DNA of 64,000 nucleotides, taken from contig OX377203.1 in NCBI GenBank assembly GCA_947396885.1, positions 5,704,001 to 5,768,000 of the forward strand, given 5' to 3'. Positions 1-8,969 of this stretch are shown in pieces. Every line of letters starts with the position of its first letter. Within the stretch, counting starts at the first letter, position 1. Source of the DNA: Heligmosomoides polygyrus polygyrus (taxonomy: Eukaryota > Nematoda > Chromadorea > Rhabditida > Heligmosomidae). Under the pieces are notes generated by a model. The model did not search any database. It saw nothing but the letters and a program-made list of their open reading frames with translations, and had not been told where the DNA came from. The translations under genes were made by a program, and so were the position numbers.

Positions 1-3
1 GTT

Positions 4-308
4 AAAGGATAAAAAAGGATAAAGGACGGCGTTATTCAATCCCCTTTAGGATGCGCCACGCATTCTACTTCTACGGGATGTCGTGGAGGCGATATGAACG
101 CGTATTTGGCCACACAGCGACTTGCGGTGGCGAGCCGATGAAAAAGTCAGCGCTTTATCCTTCCCAGACAGGTCTGGTATCAATTCACCGACCCCGGAGG
201 GATGGAAGTCTTGGTTGGCCTGGGCAGGAAATCCGAACCAGGAACCTAGTATCGGGTGCACGCGACAGCCGGCGCCTCCTCCGACTGCGCTCCACGCGCA
301 TACGATAG
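4..308 (-). mobile_element. tRNA-derived SINE, near full length
   Basis: A minus-strand SINE. Its head near 305 has a Pol III A-box-like TAGCGCAGTCGG-type segment (here GGAGCGCAGTCGG). A B-box-like GGTTCGGATTTCC lies about 50 bp inside. The body ends in a GGATAAA-repeat tail seen at 5-29 as its complement. The same body recurs more than fifteen times in the window in both orientations, which is what defines the family. The 3' end lies almost at the window edge, so the target duplication cannot be read. It is non-coding and presumably copied by a LINE enzyme. Confidence 0.8.
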
Positions 309-710
309 GTTGAAATTGAAAATAGAAAATAAACAGAATAAGCTCCAAATCACACCAGGGGTGCAGATTCCGCCACCAAGCAAGACAGAAGCTAGTGAAA
401 ATATGGGCAATGAAGCTTTAAGTCACAGTGATTCCTCAAAAAATCAAAAACAATTTTATAAAATTTCAAAGTTTTTTCGCTTATTGGATCAGATAAGATA
501 AAATACTTCAAAGAAGGTACACTACACCACATTCTCGTTAGACAAGAAATTACATACTCTGAACCTTTCGGTGTGTCTCGTATTTATTCTGAAAGCGCTC
601 GTTTTAATTTTGAAAATGCTCAGTTTCATCTCCAAAGCGTAAAGCTATCTAGAAAAGGTGTCAATCTTGATTTGAAAAGTGTCCAAATTGACGTGAAAAT
701 GGAATGTATA

Positions 711-996
711 AACGATAAAGTACGGCGTTACTCAATCCCTTCTGGGATGCGCCACGCATTCTACTTCTACGGGGTGTCGTGGAGGCGATTCGAATGCGTA
801 TTTGGCCATACAATGACTTGCGGTGGCCAGGCGATGAACAAGTCAGCGCTCTATCCTTCCCGGACAAGTCTGGTACCAGTTCACGACCCCGGAGGGATGA
901 ATGGCTTGGTCGGTCTAGGCGGGAAATCCGAACCAGGAACCTCGTATCGTGTGCACGCGACAGTCGGCGCTTCCTCTGACTGCACTACATGCGCCC
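711..996 (-). mobile_element. tRNA-derived SINE with target duplication
   Basis: A copy of the main SINE family on the minus strand. It is flanked by a 15-bp direct repeat, AAAATGGAATGTATA at 696-710 and AAAATGGAATGTACA at 997-1011, differing at one base. That is the expected signature of target-primed reverse transcription. Head and body are complete, but the GGATAAA tail is reduced to a short CGATAAAG. Confidence 0.85.
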
Positions 997-1017
997 AAAA
1001 TGGAATGTACATATCTT

Positions 1018-1102
1018 AATTTTATTTTTGATTTTTATCTGTTATTATTTATACGTAAAATGGAATGTACGTATAAATAATAACAAAAATCTAAAATAAA
1101 AC
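1018..1102. repeat. AT-rich foldback hairpin
   Basis: An inverted repeat with a perfect 17-bp core (1041-1057 with 1068-1084) that extends outward through interrupted A/T-rich arms. The loop region carries AAAATGGAATGTAC, a third copy of the sequence that forms the target duplication of the adjacent SINE. Confidence 0.7.
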
Positions 1103-1111
1103 AAAGATAAA

Positions 1112-1640
1112 GATTACTAAAAAACTGAACAAAGATAGGACCCAAGCAGAAGAAACCCGGCAGCAGTAGCAGCAGCGGCAGCGCAGCGCTCCAGCAAGTG
1201 TTCTCGACGGGAATCTGGCCGGTTTTTCGAGGAATTCCTTGAGCGAGAAGTTATTGCCGGACGTGAACAAGTAACACCTGCTGGGAGCGCGAGGTCACAC
1301 ACCAACAGAGCTTAACTTCTCCGACAAGTGGGCGGCGACGTTTCGAAAAGATTTACCCTTTTTTTCCCGACGCAAAATAGTGTTCTGTTGCCCAAAGCGC
1401 ATAACTCGATCCAGACATCAACTTCAATATCTTTTCCTTCGGCTTCGTTAGTTTCCACTGAATCGATGCATTGCGCTTGGCCGACCTGGGCGGAGCTTGA
1501 ACTCGACTGCTTGAATTTTCCACCCAGCACCTACTCGGACTACGCCACGAAGTAACCGTGCCAGAAATATACACAGGAAAATCAGAATCAATCAAAGGCA
1601 AGTCGTCTCGACTTGAAACAACGATGATTCTATGTTTGGT
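1112..1640. other. Unassigned, GC-richer, no recognised gene
   Basis: Starts with an interrupted CAG/CAGCGG run (about 1158-1190). There are overlapping open frames of 60-80 codons on both strands, none resembling a family I know. Nothing here supports a gene model. Confidence 0.4.
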
Positions 1641-1671
1641 AGGCAGGTATTGAACTATTCATTAATAAAAA

Positions 1672-1971
1672 GGATAAAGAACGGCGTTATTCAATCCTTT
1701 TTGGGATGCGCCACGCATTCTACTTCTACGGGATGTCGTGGAGGTGTGTTGAATCGTACTTGGCCATACAATGACTTGCGGTGGCCAGCCGATGTACAAG
1801 TCAGCGCTCTATCCTTCCCAGACAAGTCTGGTACCAATTCACCGACCCCGGAGAGATGGAAGGCTTGGTTGGCCTGGGCGGGAAATCCGAACCAGGAACC
1901 TGGTATCGGGTGCAGACGACAGCCGGCGCCTCCTCCAACTGCGCTCCGCGCGCCCCCACCCATTAAGTCTA
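1672..1971 (-). mobile_element. tRNA-derived SINE with target duplication
   Basis: A minus-strand SINE copy with a complete body and a short GGATAAAG tail. It is flanked by the 12-bp repeat CATTAATAAAAA at 1660-1671 and 1972-1983. The head carries about 10 extra bases (after GCGCCCCCACCC) before the right repeat, so the true 5' end of this copy is longer than the family average or decayed. Confidence 0.8.
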
Positions 1972-2199
1972 CATTAATAAAAAAAATCCACAAAAAGCAA
2001 CAAAAACACACAAAAGATTATTTAGATCAAAAATTAGGACAATAAGTAGGCAGGTATACTTCAAACGTTTTACACTACAACTTACAAAATTCTGATCTAT
2101 AAACTCTCAATAGCCTTCGGAAAAAATCTTAAAGTTTCCGAAAAACCAAATTCGGAGTCGAAATTCAAAAGGTTCTCGGCACAGTCTAGCTTAATACAT

Positions 2200-2500
2200 G
2201 GCCCTTAGCGCACTCAGAAGAAGCGCTGTCGACTCTCGCTTTCAACGGAATCGATTTAAGGTTCGACTCCTCCCAGGCCAGCAGGGATATTCCACCACTT
2301 CGAGGTCAATGAGTTGATACCAGACCTGTTTCGAAAGGAAAAAGACGTTTATTCGGCTCTTGGATGGCGGTGACATAGGCCAGATAGGCAGCTCACAATA
2401 CGGAGTGGGTCTACAATTTCCCGCAAGAGTAGAATGCATGGCGTATTCTGTAATGCGATCGATTGACGCCATACACCTTTATCCTTTAGTCTTTTAGCTG
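2200..2500 (+). mobile_element. Old, diverged SINE copy
   Basis: Plus-strand copy of the main SINE, recognisable by TTAGCGCACTCAGAAG (A-box-like), AAGGTTCGACTCC (B-box-like and closer to a real tRNA T-arm than in young copies), the AGTAGAATGCATGGCG core and a CCTTTATCCTTTAG tail. Overall divergence is high, so this is an old insertion or a separate subfamily. Confidence 0.6.
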
Positions 2501-2517
2501 CATATATTTACTAAGAG

Positions 2518-2800
2518 GTACCGGTAGCGCAGTCGGAAGAGGCGCCGACTGTACCAGGATCTTGGTTCGGATTTCCCGCCTAGGTCAACCAAGCCTTCCA
2601 TCCCTCCAGGGTCGGTGAATTGGGACCAGACTTGTCTAGGAAGGATAAAGCGCTGACTTGTTCATCGGCTGGCCACCGCAAGTCAGTCTTTGGCCAAATA
2701 CGCATTCAAATCGCCCCCACGACATCCCGCAGAAGTAGAATGCGTGGCGCATCCCAAAAAGCGATTGTGAAACGCCGTCGTTTATCCTTTATCCTTTATT
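2518..2800 (+). mobile_element. tRNA-derived SINE, full length
   Basis: Plus-strand copy with head GTAGCGCAGTCGGAAG, B-box-like GGTTCGGATTTCC, the conserved body and a TTTATCCTTTATCCTTTATT tail. Its tail clearly shows the (ATCCTTT)n-type 3' terminus of the family. It follows the old copy directly, so SINEs cluster here. Confidence 0.8.
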
Positions 2801-3127
2801 TATTAAAACAAATGCCAAACAAATGGTTCCAGGGACATAAATGGCAGTATGTCCAGTTCATCTTCGCGGATGCGCCATGCATTAAGCATCCATAGCCGCT
2901 GCGAAGGAGACGCTAGAAGGCGAAGGGGCAAAAAACGCTTCGTGGGTCAGACGTCGGAATGCCGGCCATCCGGAGTGTGTCGCGTTAGGTGTGTGAGTGT
3001 GCGAATCAATGCTCGACGAGTGTACTCTGCAGCTACTCGAACGTGATTACTCAGCGCATCGTTAAGAAGCCCGCGACCCTCACCCCTCCTCGGATGTCTG
3101 GCCGATGAGCCGAGCTGGAGCAGTTCA

Positions 3128-3385
3128 GTGTAGTGCAGTTGGAGAAGATGCCGGCTGTTGCGTGCACCCGACAGCAGGCTCTTGGTTCGGATTTCTCAAC
3201 CGAGTCAACCAAACCTTCCATCCCTCCGGGGTCGGTGAATTGGTACCAAACTTCTCTGGGAAGAGATACAGCGCAGACTTGTCCATCCGCTGGCCACCGT
3301 AGGTCATTCTATAGGCCAAGTAGAAGGCGTGGCGCATGCCAAAAGGGATTGAGTAACGCCGTCCTCTATCCTTTTATGCCATTTT
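3128..3385 (+). mobile_element. tRNA-derived SINE, moderately diverged
   Basis: Plus-strand SINE with head GTAGTGCAGTTGG and B-box-like GGTTCGGATTTC. There is an internal deletion between the GGCCACCGTAGGTCATT segment and the GAAGGCGTGGCGCATG core. The tail is CTCTATCCTTTTATGCC. Target duplications were not identified. Confidence 0.7.
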
Positions 3386-3419
3386 TACGTCCCTTCACGT
3401 AAAATTCGACACCATTCCA

Positions 3420-3556
3420 AACAAGTCTAACGCTTTTGAAATAAAACTGAACATCTTCCAAATCAAAACGAGCTCCCTACACATTAAACTAGAGACTCTC
3501 CAAAAGGATAATTTTTGTTTAAGGGAAATTTTAGTACGACTTTCTTTGATGTTTTC
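3420..3556. repeat. Dispersed AT-rich repeat, left part
   Basis: The segment ending GGAAATTTTAGTACGACTTTC is closely matched at 52590-52680 (GGAAAATTTTAGTATGACTT). It is the left part of a dispersed repeat whose right part resumes near 3900. The SL1-like locus lies between the two parts. Confidence 0.6.
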
Positions 3557-3559
3557 ATT

Positions 3560-3667
3560 CACCGGCCCAACTAAACTAGACTGTCGGTGGTTCAGTTTAT
3601 GTTCGTCGATACACACATACACCAGTTGTTCGACACACAGTTTACCTCAAACTTGGGTAATTAAACC
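3560..3667 (-). ncRNA. SL1 spliced-leader RNA gene or pseudogene
   Basis: Positions 3646-3667, read on the minus strand, are the full 22-nt nematode SL1 leader without mismatch. It is followed at once by GTAAAC, the 5' splice donor of SL RNAs. In the known family the leader sits at the 5' end of a roughly 100-nt Sm-bound RNA and is donated to the 5' end of many mRNAs by trans-splicing in the nucleus. Downstream of the donor the sequence departs from the classical SL1 RNA. I see AAACTGAACC, which recalls known SL RNAs, but no clear AATTTTTGG-type Sm site within 110 nt. The 3' end is therefore arbitrary and the locus may be a decayed copy. A retrocopy of a trans-spliced mRNA is less likely because the donor GTAAAC is retained. 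Compared with a homologous repeat at 52.6 kb, the locus lies in a roughly 330-bp insertion (about 3556-3895). Confidence 0.6.
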
Positions 3668-3718
3668 AAAACTGTATTTTTCACAAATACTACAATACAA
3701 TGCACAAAAAATCATATT

Positions 3719-3902
3719 AATAACATCCTACAAGAGAATAAAGAATAGGAAAAGGAACATGAGAAGAGCGCTATGTGAATTTTCGGATATGAATTTTATA
3801 AGGAGGTTTCTTGTCCGCATAGCGGCACAATCTGATCAAGCTCTAAGAGAAATTCTTTTACAATATCTAACAAAATCGTCCTATGATTTTAAGGAAAAAT
3901 AA
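3719..3902 (+). CDS. Short open frame of unknown status
   Basis: A plus-strand open frame; from an internal Met at about 3761 it gives 47 residues and ends in TAA at 3900-3902. It is basic at the start (MRRAL) and has no motif I recognise. It sits upstream of the SL1-like locus on the opposite strand, inside the same inserted block. It may be chance. No splice sites or ribosome context support it. Confidence 0.12.
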
Positions 3903-3905
3903 TGG

Positions 3906-4290
3906 TATACAGCTTGTTTTAAGAAGCAGGAAAGCGGCAGTTTTTTAGTGTCAAAAAAGAGAATGCGCCATGTCCTCGTTGAAGCTGTCGCGATTTTCAT
4001 TCGATAGGTAGCAAAATTTCTGTTTGCATGAGGTTTCACACCCAGATACGCATTCGTATCACCTCCATGACATCCAGTAGAGGCAGAAGCATAGCACATG
4101 CCAAAAAATTAGGCGGAAAATTTTTATAAAAACATTACACTCATTCGGACAACTGAATTAAGAGATTACAAAATTTCCTTATAGAGTAAAATTATTCTAA
4201 CCACCATTGAGAGTCTATAGTTTAACTGTAAGACGCTCGCTTCAATTTGAAAGATGTTCAGTTTGACATGAAAATGGTGGTACAAACACG
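3906..4290. repeat. Dispersed AT-rich repeat, right part, with SINE 3' fragment
   Basis: 3906-4035 matches 52735-52860 in the same orientation, including AGATGCGCCATGTCCTC-like sequence and a run ending GAGGTTTCACAC. A SINE 3' end (CGCATTCG, CACCTCCATGACATCC, GTAGAGGCAGAAGCATAGC) occupies about 4035-4110. 4110-4290 again resembles the 53-kb repeat (AAAATTTTTATAAAA, then a GACATGAAAATGG end). Confidence 0.5.
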
Positions 4291-4879
4291 TACCACACTC
4301 AAAAACCTAAATCAACTCTGTTACTCATCGATCAATTCAATCGATTCGAGAGAAACGAAAACGAAAGGCTCCAAAAATAACGCCGAAAACGAGAATTTCT
4401 GCGGAAATTTTCGAGGAATAACTGATGACGCTAGGCGAGTGGCCGTAAATTTTCTCGTGCGTCTGAAAATCATTTGACAGGGAGAACCAGCTGTAATTTA
4501 TGCCAGAATGCAACTAAATCGATAGTGAGATATGGCATTCAGAAATCAAATTTCTCGACTGCGGAAGGGCGTTGCCACCGACGATAAAAACGGGATACCG
4601 ATGACCATAATAAGGAACAAGGTCGATTCGACGCTAGAGCTCGCGATATCACGTGAGAGTAGAATGCATGGCGCAACCCGCCAGCACCACGCGGTTCGAG
4701 AGATTCTGAGCAAGTCCAATACGTTCTTCGAGGTCTAGTGCTTCAGATACGCTCGCAAACAGTATTGAAAGCCGATCAAGTGCCGAAAGTCACGCTCTCT
4801 TTTCTCCCTCTCTCTTTTTCTTTTCTTTTTTTTCCGAAATTCACTGTTTAATCGACTAGAAAAAAAGGTCGCCTATTCA
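4291..4879. other. No gene; SINE core relic and pyrimidine tract
   Basis: A SINE core relic, AGAGTAGAATGCATGGCGCA, lies at about 4657-4676. A C/T-only tract (about 4792-4838) follows. I see no gene here. Confidence 0.45.
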
Positions 4880-5181
4880 GGACGATGGAGCACGGCTGTG
4901 TCGAAGATGACTTAAACTCCTAGCGGTCAACTGCGGAACAAGGATAGTGATTTAGATGGCGATCTAAACTAACGCCCAATTTGTGCAATTGCGTACAAGC
5001 CAATTGAGAACGCTCCTGTTCAAAAACCTGTTGAACTTCCGAACGGCAGTCGATTGTTGACCAGTAGGAAAAAACCCAGTCACCCACCGGTGAATTGCCC
5101 TCCTACCTCGGGGGAAGTTCAACCGCTGTTCATCACCACGGGAAACGGGATTATCCTCGCTACAGCTGTGCTCCATCCTCC
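4880..5181. mobile_element. Inverted-repeat element (MITE), about 300 bp
   Basis: The left end GATGGAGCACGGCTGTGTCG is mirrored by the right end, whose complement reads GGATGGAGCACAGCTGTAGC. No transposase frame lies inside. The superfamily cannot be told because the flanks show no clear target duplication. Confidence 0.6.
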
Positions 5182-5339
5182 CATATAAGCGCATACTTCT
5201 TTTGGAAAATCAATAGCATCGATCAATATTTATCATTCAGTCGATATTGATTACCTTTTATAGGGTTAATAACAGCTTATTAATAGAATTCAATTCGAGT
5301 AAAAAACGATAATGTGATAAGTAAATGCAAGGTTAGTAC

Positions 5340-5414
5340 CGTTGGACCATTCTGGCACGCGACGGGGATGCACAACGGTGGCGATACGACCGCTCGATCA
5401 ATACGACGAGATGA
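5340..5414 (+). pseudogene. RTE retrotransposon ORF, C-terminal relic
   Basis: 24 codons ending in TGA read RWTILARDGD...RWRYDRS, which lines up with HWTTLARDRDEWRRCWHPLE at the end of the RTE open frame seen at 58811-58943. This is the extreme C-terminus of the reverse-transcriptase polyprotein of RTE-type LINEs. Sequence upstream is AT-rich and non-homologous, so this is a short relic of the 3' end rather than an element. Confidence 0.5.
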
Positions 5415-5622
5415 TGCAGGTAAAATATTTAAAAACCCTTTATAGAATAATTAGCAATTATGGTGAAGAATCGTTAATTGTTTAAAGGCTTCGAAACTAC
5501 GGGAAATTTAAAAAAGTTTAGTTTTTCTAAAATTTAAATATTAAACCCACTTTACTTCAAGTGTTATTCTCTCTAGAAGGGGTTTTGTAGAACTTCACTC
5601 GTATCACGTCGCCGGATTGTGT

Positions 5623-6240
5623 TACCATTGGCCCCTGTCGCGTGCCAAAGTAGCCCAGTGGACCTTTCTCGTATTTATTTGTTTTATTAAATGAATGAAA
5701 ATTCTATTAATGAACTGTTACCAACCTAGTGTTTTTAAGCTCAACTAGTGTTATTTTGTAATTTTTATCTATCGATAAAAATAAATCAACTTTAATAGCT
5801 TAAAAGCTTGAGGAACTACAGTAAATTCAGACAATTCGATTTTTTAAAATTTAAACCAACAAAGTCATTACTTCGAGTGAATGAAGAAGAGTTTTGTAAT
5901 ATTTCGCCCTTTCAGGGTTTCTAAAAGTGATCTATGCTAAGGCGAAATATTACAGAACTCCTTTTAGAGTGAACAGCACTCGAAGTAATGATTTTGTTAG
6001 CTTAAATTTTAAAAAAATCGAATTATCTGAATTTACTATACTGCAGTTCCTAAAGCTTTTAAGCTATTAAAATCGCTTTATTTTTATCGATAGATAAAAA
6101 TTACAAAATAGCACTAATTAAGCTCAAAAATGCTAGGTTGATAACAGTCTATTAATAGAATTTTCACTCATTTAATATAACAATTAAATACAAAAAAGAT
6201 CACTGGGCTACTTTGGCACGTGACATGGGCCAACGGTGAG
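5623..6240. mobile_element. Large foldback element with RTE-derived ends
   Basis: Two arms of roughly 285-300 bp (about 5623-5908 and 5941-6240) are inverted copies around a 32-bp centre. Both outer ends encode, reading inward to outward, HWATLARD, the RTE polyprotein C-terminus. Inner arms include a TATCGATAGATAAAA segment and AATATTTCGCC at the centre. A related single arm lies just upstream (about 5255-5600). No coding capacity is seen. Confidence 0.7.
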
Positions 6241-7155
6241 ACACTCTGCCGACGCTAATCGTTCTTTCAGGGTCTCCAGAAGTGATCTATGCTTCGAAGC
6301 GTTCTAAATCTAACTGTTCCACAATGACCTGACTTGTTTAAATACTGCCCTTGAAACGGGAAGAATTTTTCAAAACAAATGAGATTCACAAAGAAAATTA
6401 GTTTTTCACCTGTCGATAAGTTTTTACAGGTTAGGTGATTAATACTTCAAAAAACCAGCCTTAAAAAGCTTAAGCTGAAACATTCAATTTTTAATGTGAA
6501 ACTCATTTTGCACTAAATTTTTACCGTTTCAAAGAAAGTATTTCAAAACGCCAGGCCATGGTGTAGTGATTGGATCTAGACCGATTTGAAAGGCCGAAAA
6601 CTACTTCGCCATTATTGCGATTGTATTATAGAACCGGTGAAATTAGCGTAAATACAGAATGAAGAACGGCTACGATGAATTGCGGTGGCCAGCCGATGAA
6701 CCAGTCGTCACCAGGACTGCACACAATGTTCTGCGCGTTAAATTTTTTTAACGGAAAATTTTCGTTAAATTTCCGGTAAATCATTAAAATTCGTTAAAAA
6801 ATAAAAATAGCTGAAACTGTTATCTCAAATGAAAAAAATCAAGGTGAACGGTATATATTCCAAATTCAACAGATCAACAACTAAATTTCAAGAAATGGAG
6901 TGTAACACTACAATGTAAATTGAGTAATTTACTATCAACAAAGAAACTTCCAGCAAGAAATTATCTTCATGGTGTGAAATCAGATCAGGTACGGGGGAAT
7001 TATCAATCAGGAGAACGGTACTTAGTGAGCTGGTAACCGGATGGCATCTTAAAATGAAAGATAAGGGCCTGTTCATACTCCATGAAGTCCATTTCCCCCT
7101 TTCCTGGTTCATTGCGCGACCATCTTTCTGACTATTTACAACCTATCTAGCGTAA

Positions 7156-7316
7156 GGCCAGTGTTATACTCCCGCGGGTGCATCCGCGGAAGGGCGGGAC
7201 TCGCGCCGAGATCCCTCACCTGGCCAATCGCCGCGCCCTGCCACGCCCGCCGTCCGCGGTGCACCTTTAGTCCGCGGACGTTCCGCCGATGCTCCCGCGG
7301 GAGTATAACAGAGGCC
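7156..7316. mobile_element. PIF/Harbinger-like MITE, GC-rich
   Basis: 161 bp with inverted ends GGCC(A/T)(G/C)TGTTATACTCCCGCGGG, flanked by TAA on both sides (7153-7155 and 7317-7319). A 3-bp TWA target and GGCC-type ends fit PIF/Harbinger-derived MITEs. Local GC is far above its AT-rich host sequence. It is nested in the hAT-like element. Confidence 0.75.
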
Positions 7317-7529
7317 TAACGTTTATGTGGGCACAAGCCCGCTAAGTATCGGAATGCCTAATAAAAAACAATAAAAAGCCTATGAGTGGAATGTTAACAT
7401 GTTGACGAACGCACGATTTTCGCGTGCCTGGTGGATGGGACCAATTGATTTTTGCAACGTGACACGGCATTTTGTCACACGGTCCCACACGGCCGAAAGG
7501 GTGTGTTACGGCCGTTAACGTGTTGTCGT

Positions 7530-7775
7530 TCAGGAAAAGTAGGCTCCTGGTTCGGGGTTTCCGCCCACGCCAACCAAGTCTTCCACCCCTCTGTGAATTG
7601 CCGATCGGTGAATTGCTACCAGGCTTGTCTGGGAAGTGTAACTCGCCGACTTGTTCATCGGTTGGCCACCGCAAGCGATATACTGTATGGTCAATTACGT
7701 ATTTAAATCGCCTCCACGACGTCCAATGCGTGGCGTATCCCGAAAGGGATTGAGTGACCGCGTACTTTATCGCTT
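7530..7775 (+). mobile_element. Diverged SINE, head missing
   Basis: Plus-strand SINE from the B-box-like region (CTCCTGGTTCGGGGTTTCC) through CTTGTTCATCGGTTGGCC to GGGATTGAGTGACCGCG. The A-box head is absent. It lies inside the hAT-like element. Confidence 0.65.
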
Positions 7776-8650
7776 TGCTACCGCTTTTCTCAAATCATTC
7801 AAAACACGTCCACCGACTAAAAGCATTCCTCCTTCCCGACTGTTTTAGGTGACGAGCAAAGTATTCTTGGATAAGCAGCACCACGTGAGGATAAGCATAT
7901 GTTACGACACGAGGGGTCAGACCACTACCTTTGCTATCTTTGTGAATTCACTGACATGTTTGGCGGCTCGACGAAGAACTTTTCTAACTCGAAATATATT
8001 AAATCCAAAAATATTCTAAAAATTCAAACGCGCCATAGAAGATATGAGAATAGCATAAAACATTAAAATATTCTTGCTTATTTAAATAGTTTTTCAGTAA
8101 CAGTCCGAATATGGAGGATGAAGTCTGCAATATTAGTGAGGACTAAAGAAAAGTGGTAAACATGTTGAGAAAAAAGCCCGTTAAAAATTCCGTTAAATTT
8201 CTAAAATTTCCGTTAAATCGTTAAGCCGGATTTTATCGGAAAATGTCGTTAATTCGTTAAATTCGTTGAATCGTTAACCGTTAAATGTGCACCCCTGGTC
8301 GTCACAGCTTCGTCCCTCCCAGAGAAGTATGGTACCAATCCACCGACCCAGGAGGGATGAAAGGCCCAGTTGGCCTGGGCGAGAATCCGAGCCTGGAGCC
8401 CTGGTATCGGATGCAGCCGGCGCCTCCTCCGACTGCGCTACACGCGCCAAATAATGGATGGACTAAGTAATATAACAACAACAGTAATACTGACAACATT
8501 CGCAACAATTCAGCTGAATAAAAAATAAAACTAAAAAATAGTGTAGCTTGTTTAGAACAAATTTTTCCTTTTCAGGATCAATATTTCTGAAGAAAAAGCC
8601 CACTCATCATCACTCACTGTTTATCTCTTCGCACTAGTGTCGTTTGGACG

Positions 8651-8836
8651 ATGGATCCCTTATGTTTCGGAAAGAAAAAAAAATCCTCAAAAGCCACCGC
8701 CTTCAAGGAAAACTTTCGGCAGACGATCGTCGGACAACTGTTCGCCATTAGACGACTCCATTCCTACATATCTTCTGCTTCAAAGAGTCTTAAGAATCAT
8801 GTCGTGAATGTGAGCAGCATTTGGAGATGGGCGTAA
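8651..8836 (+). CDS. Small open frame of unknown status
   Basis: 61 codons from ATG, beginning MDPLCFGKKKKSS, basic, with no known motif. A TTTTTCCTTTTCAG-like acceptor lies about 75 bp upstream (ends about 8575). Its 3' part runs into a MITE (8799-8969), so the end of the frame is repeat-derived. It could be a fragment of a host exon or chance. Confidence 0.15.
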   Translation: MDPLCFGKKKKSSKATAFKENFRQTIVGQLFAIRRLHSYISSASKSLKNHVVNVSSIWRWA

Positions 8837-8969
8837 TCACCGGCTAATCATAGCACTCACTTAGGATACCGACGGTACATACATACCCTCCTTGACTGGT
8901 ACGCCTATTACACGCAACCTGTTTGGCTTGTGCTTCTCCACCTCCTCATGCTGCCCACATTCGCTACAT
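8799..8969. mobile_element. MITE family B (TCGCGAATGTGGGCAGCA ends)
   Basis: Inverted ends CATGTCGTGAATGTGAGCAG and CTGCCCACATTCGCTACAT. It belongs to the family whose consensus end is TCGCGAATGTGGGCAGCA, with further copies in this window. Non-coding. Confidence 0.7.

Larger units (their letters stand above)
6712..8297. mobile_element. hAT-like non-autonomous DNA transposon
   Basis: The element begins CAGGACTGCAC and ends GTGCACCCCTG, imperfect terminal inverted repeats starting with CAG, as in the hAT superfamily. It is flanked by a perfect 8-bp direct repeat GTCGTCAC at 6704-6711 and 8298-8305, the target-site length typical of hAT. Both ends continue into runs of CGTTAAAT-type motifs (6738-6800 and 8175-8285). 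No transposase frame is visible: the interior holds a 74-codon minus-strand frame of unknown kind (6888-7112), a PIF-like MITE and a diverged SINE. It was therefore moved in trans, and later elements inserted into it. Confidence 0.75.
6668..8448 (-). mobile_element. SINE split in two by a 1.6-kb insertion
   Basis: 6668-6711 and 8298-8448 are two adjacent parts of one minus-strand SINE: GCGGTGGCCAGCCGATGAAC on the left, and on the right the segment from GTCCCTCCCAGAGAAG to the head GACTGCGCTACACGCGCC. The 3' third of the SINE is missing at the left. The break falls at the same SINE position on both sides, and an 8-bp repeat marks the insertion. Confidence 0.75.

Noticed and set aside
46..348. 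Frames such as QANQxFHPSGVGELVPDLSGKD found many times
   Set aside because: These are translations of the SINE body in both orientations, not a protein family.
355..367. CAGGGGTGCAGA near 355 as a second hAT end
   Set aside because: No matching inverted end or 8-bp duplication nearby; a chance match cannot be excluded.
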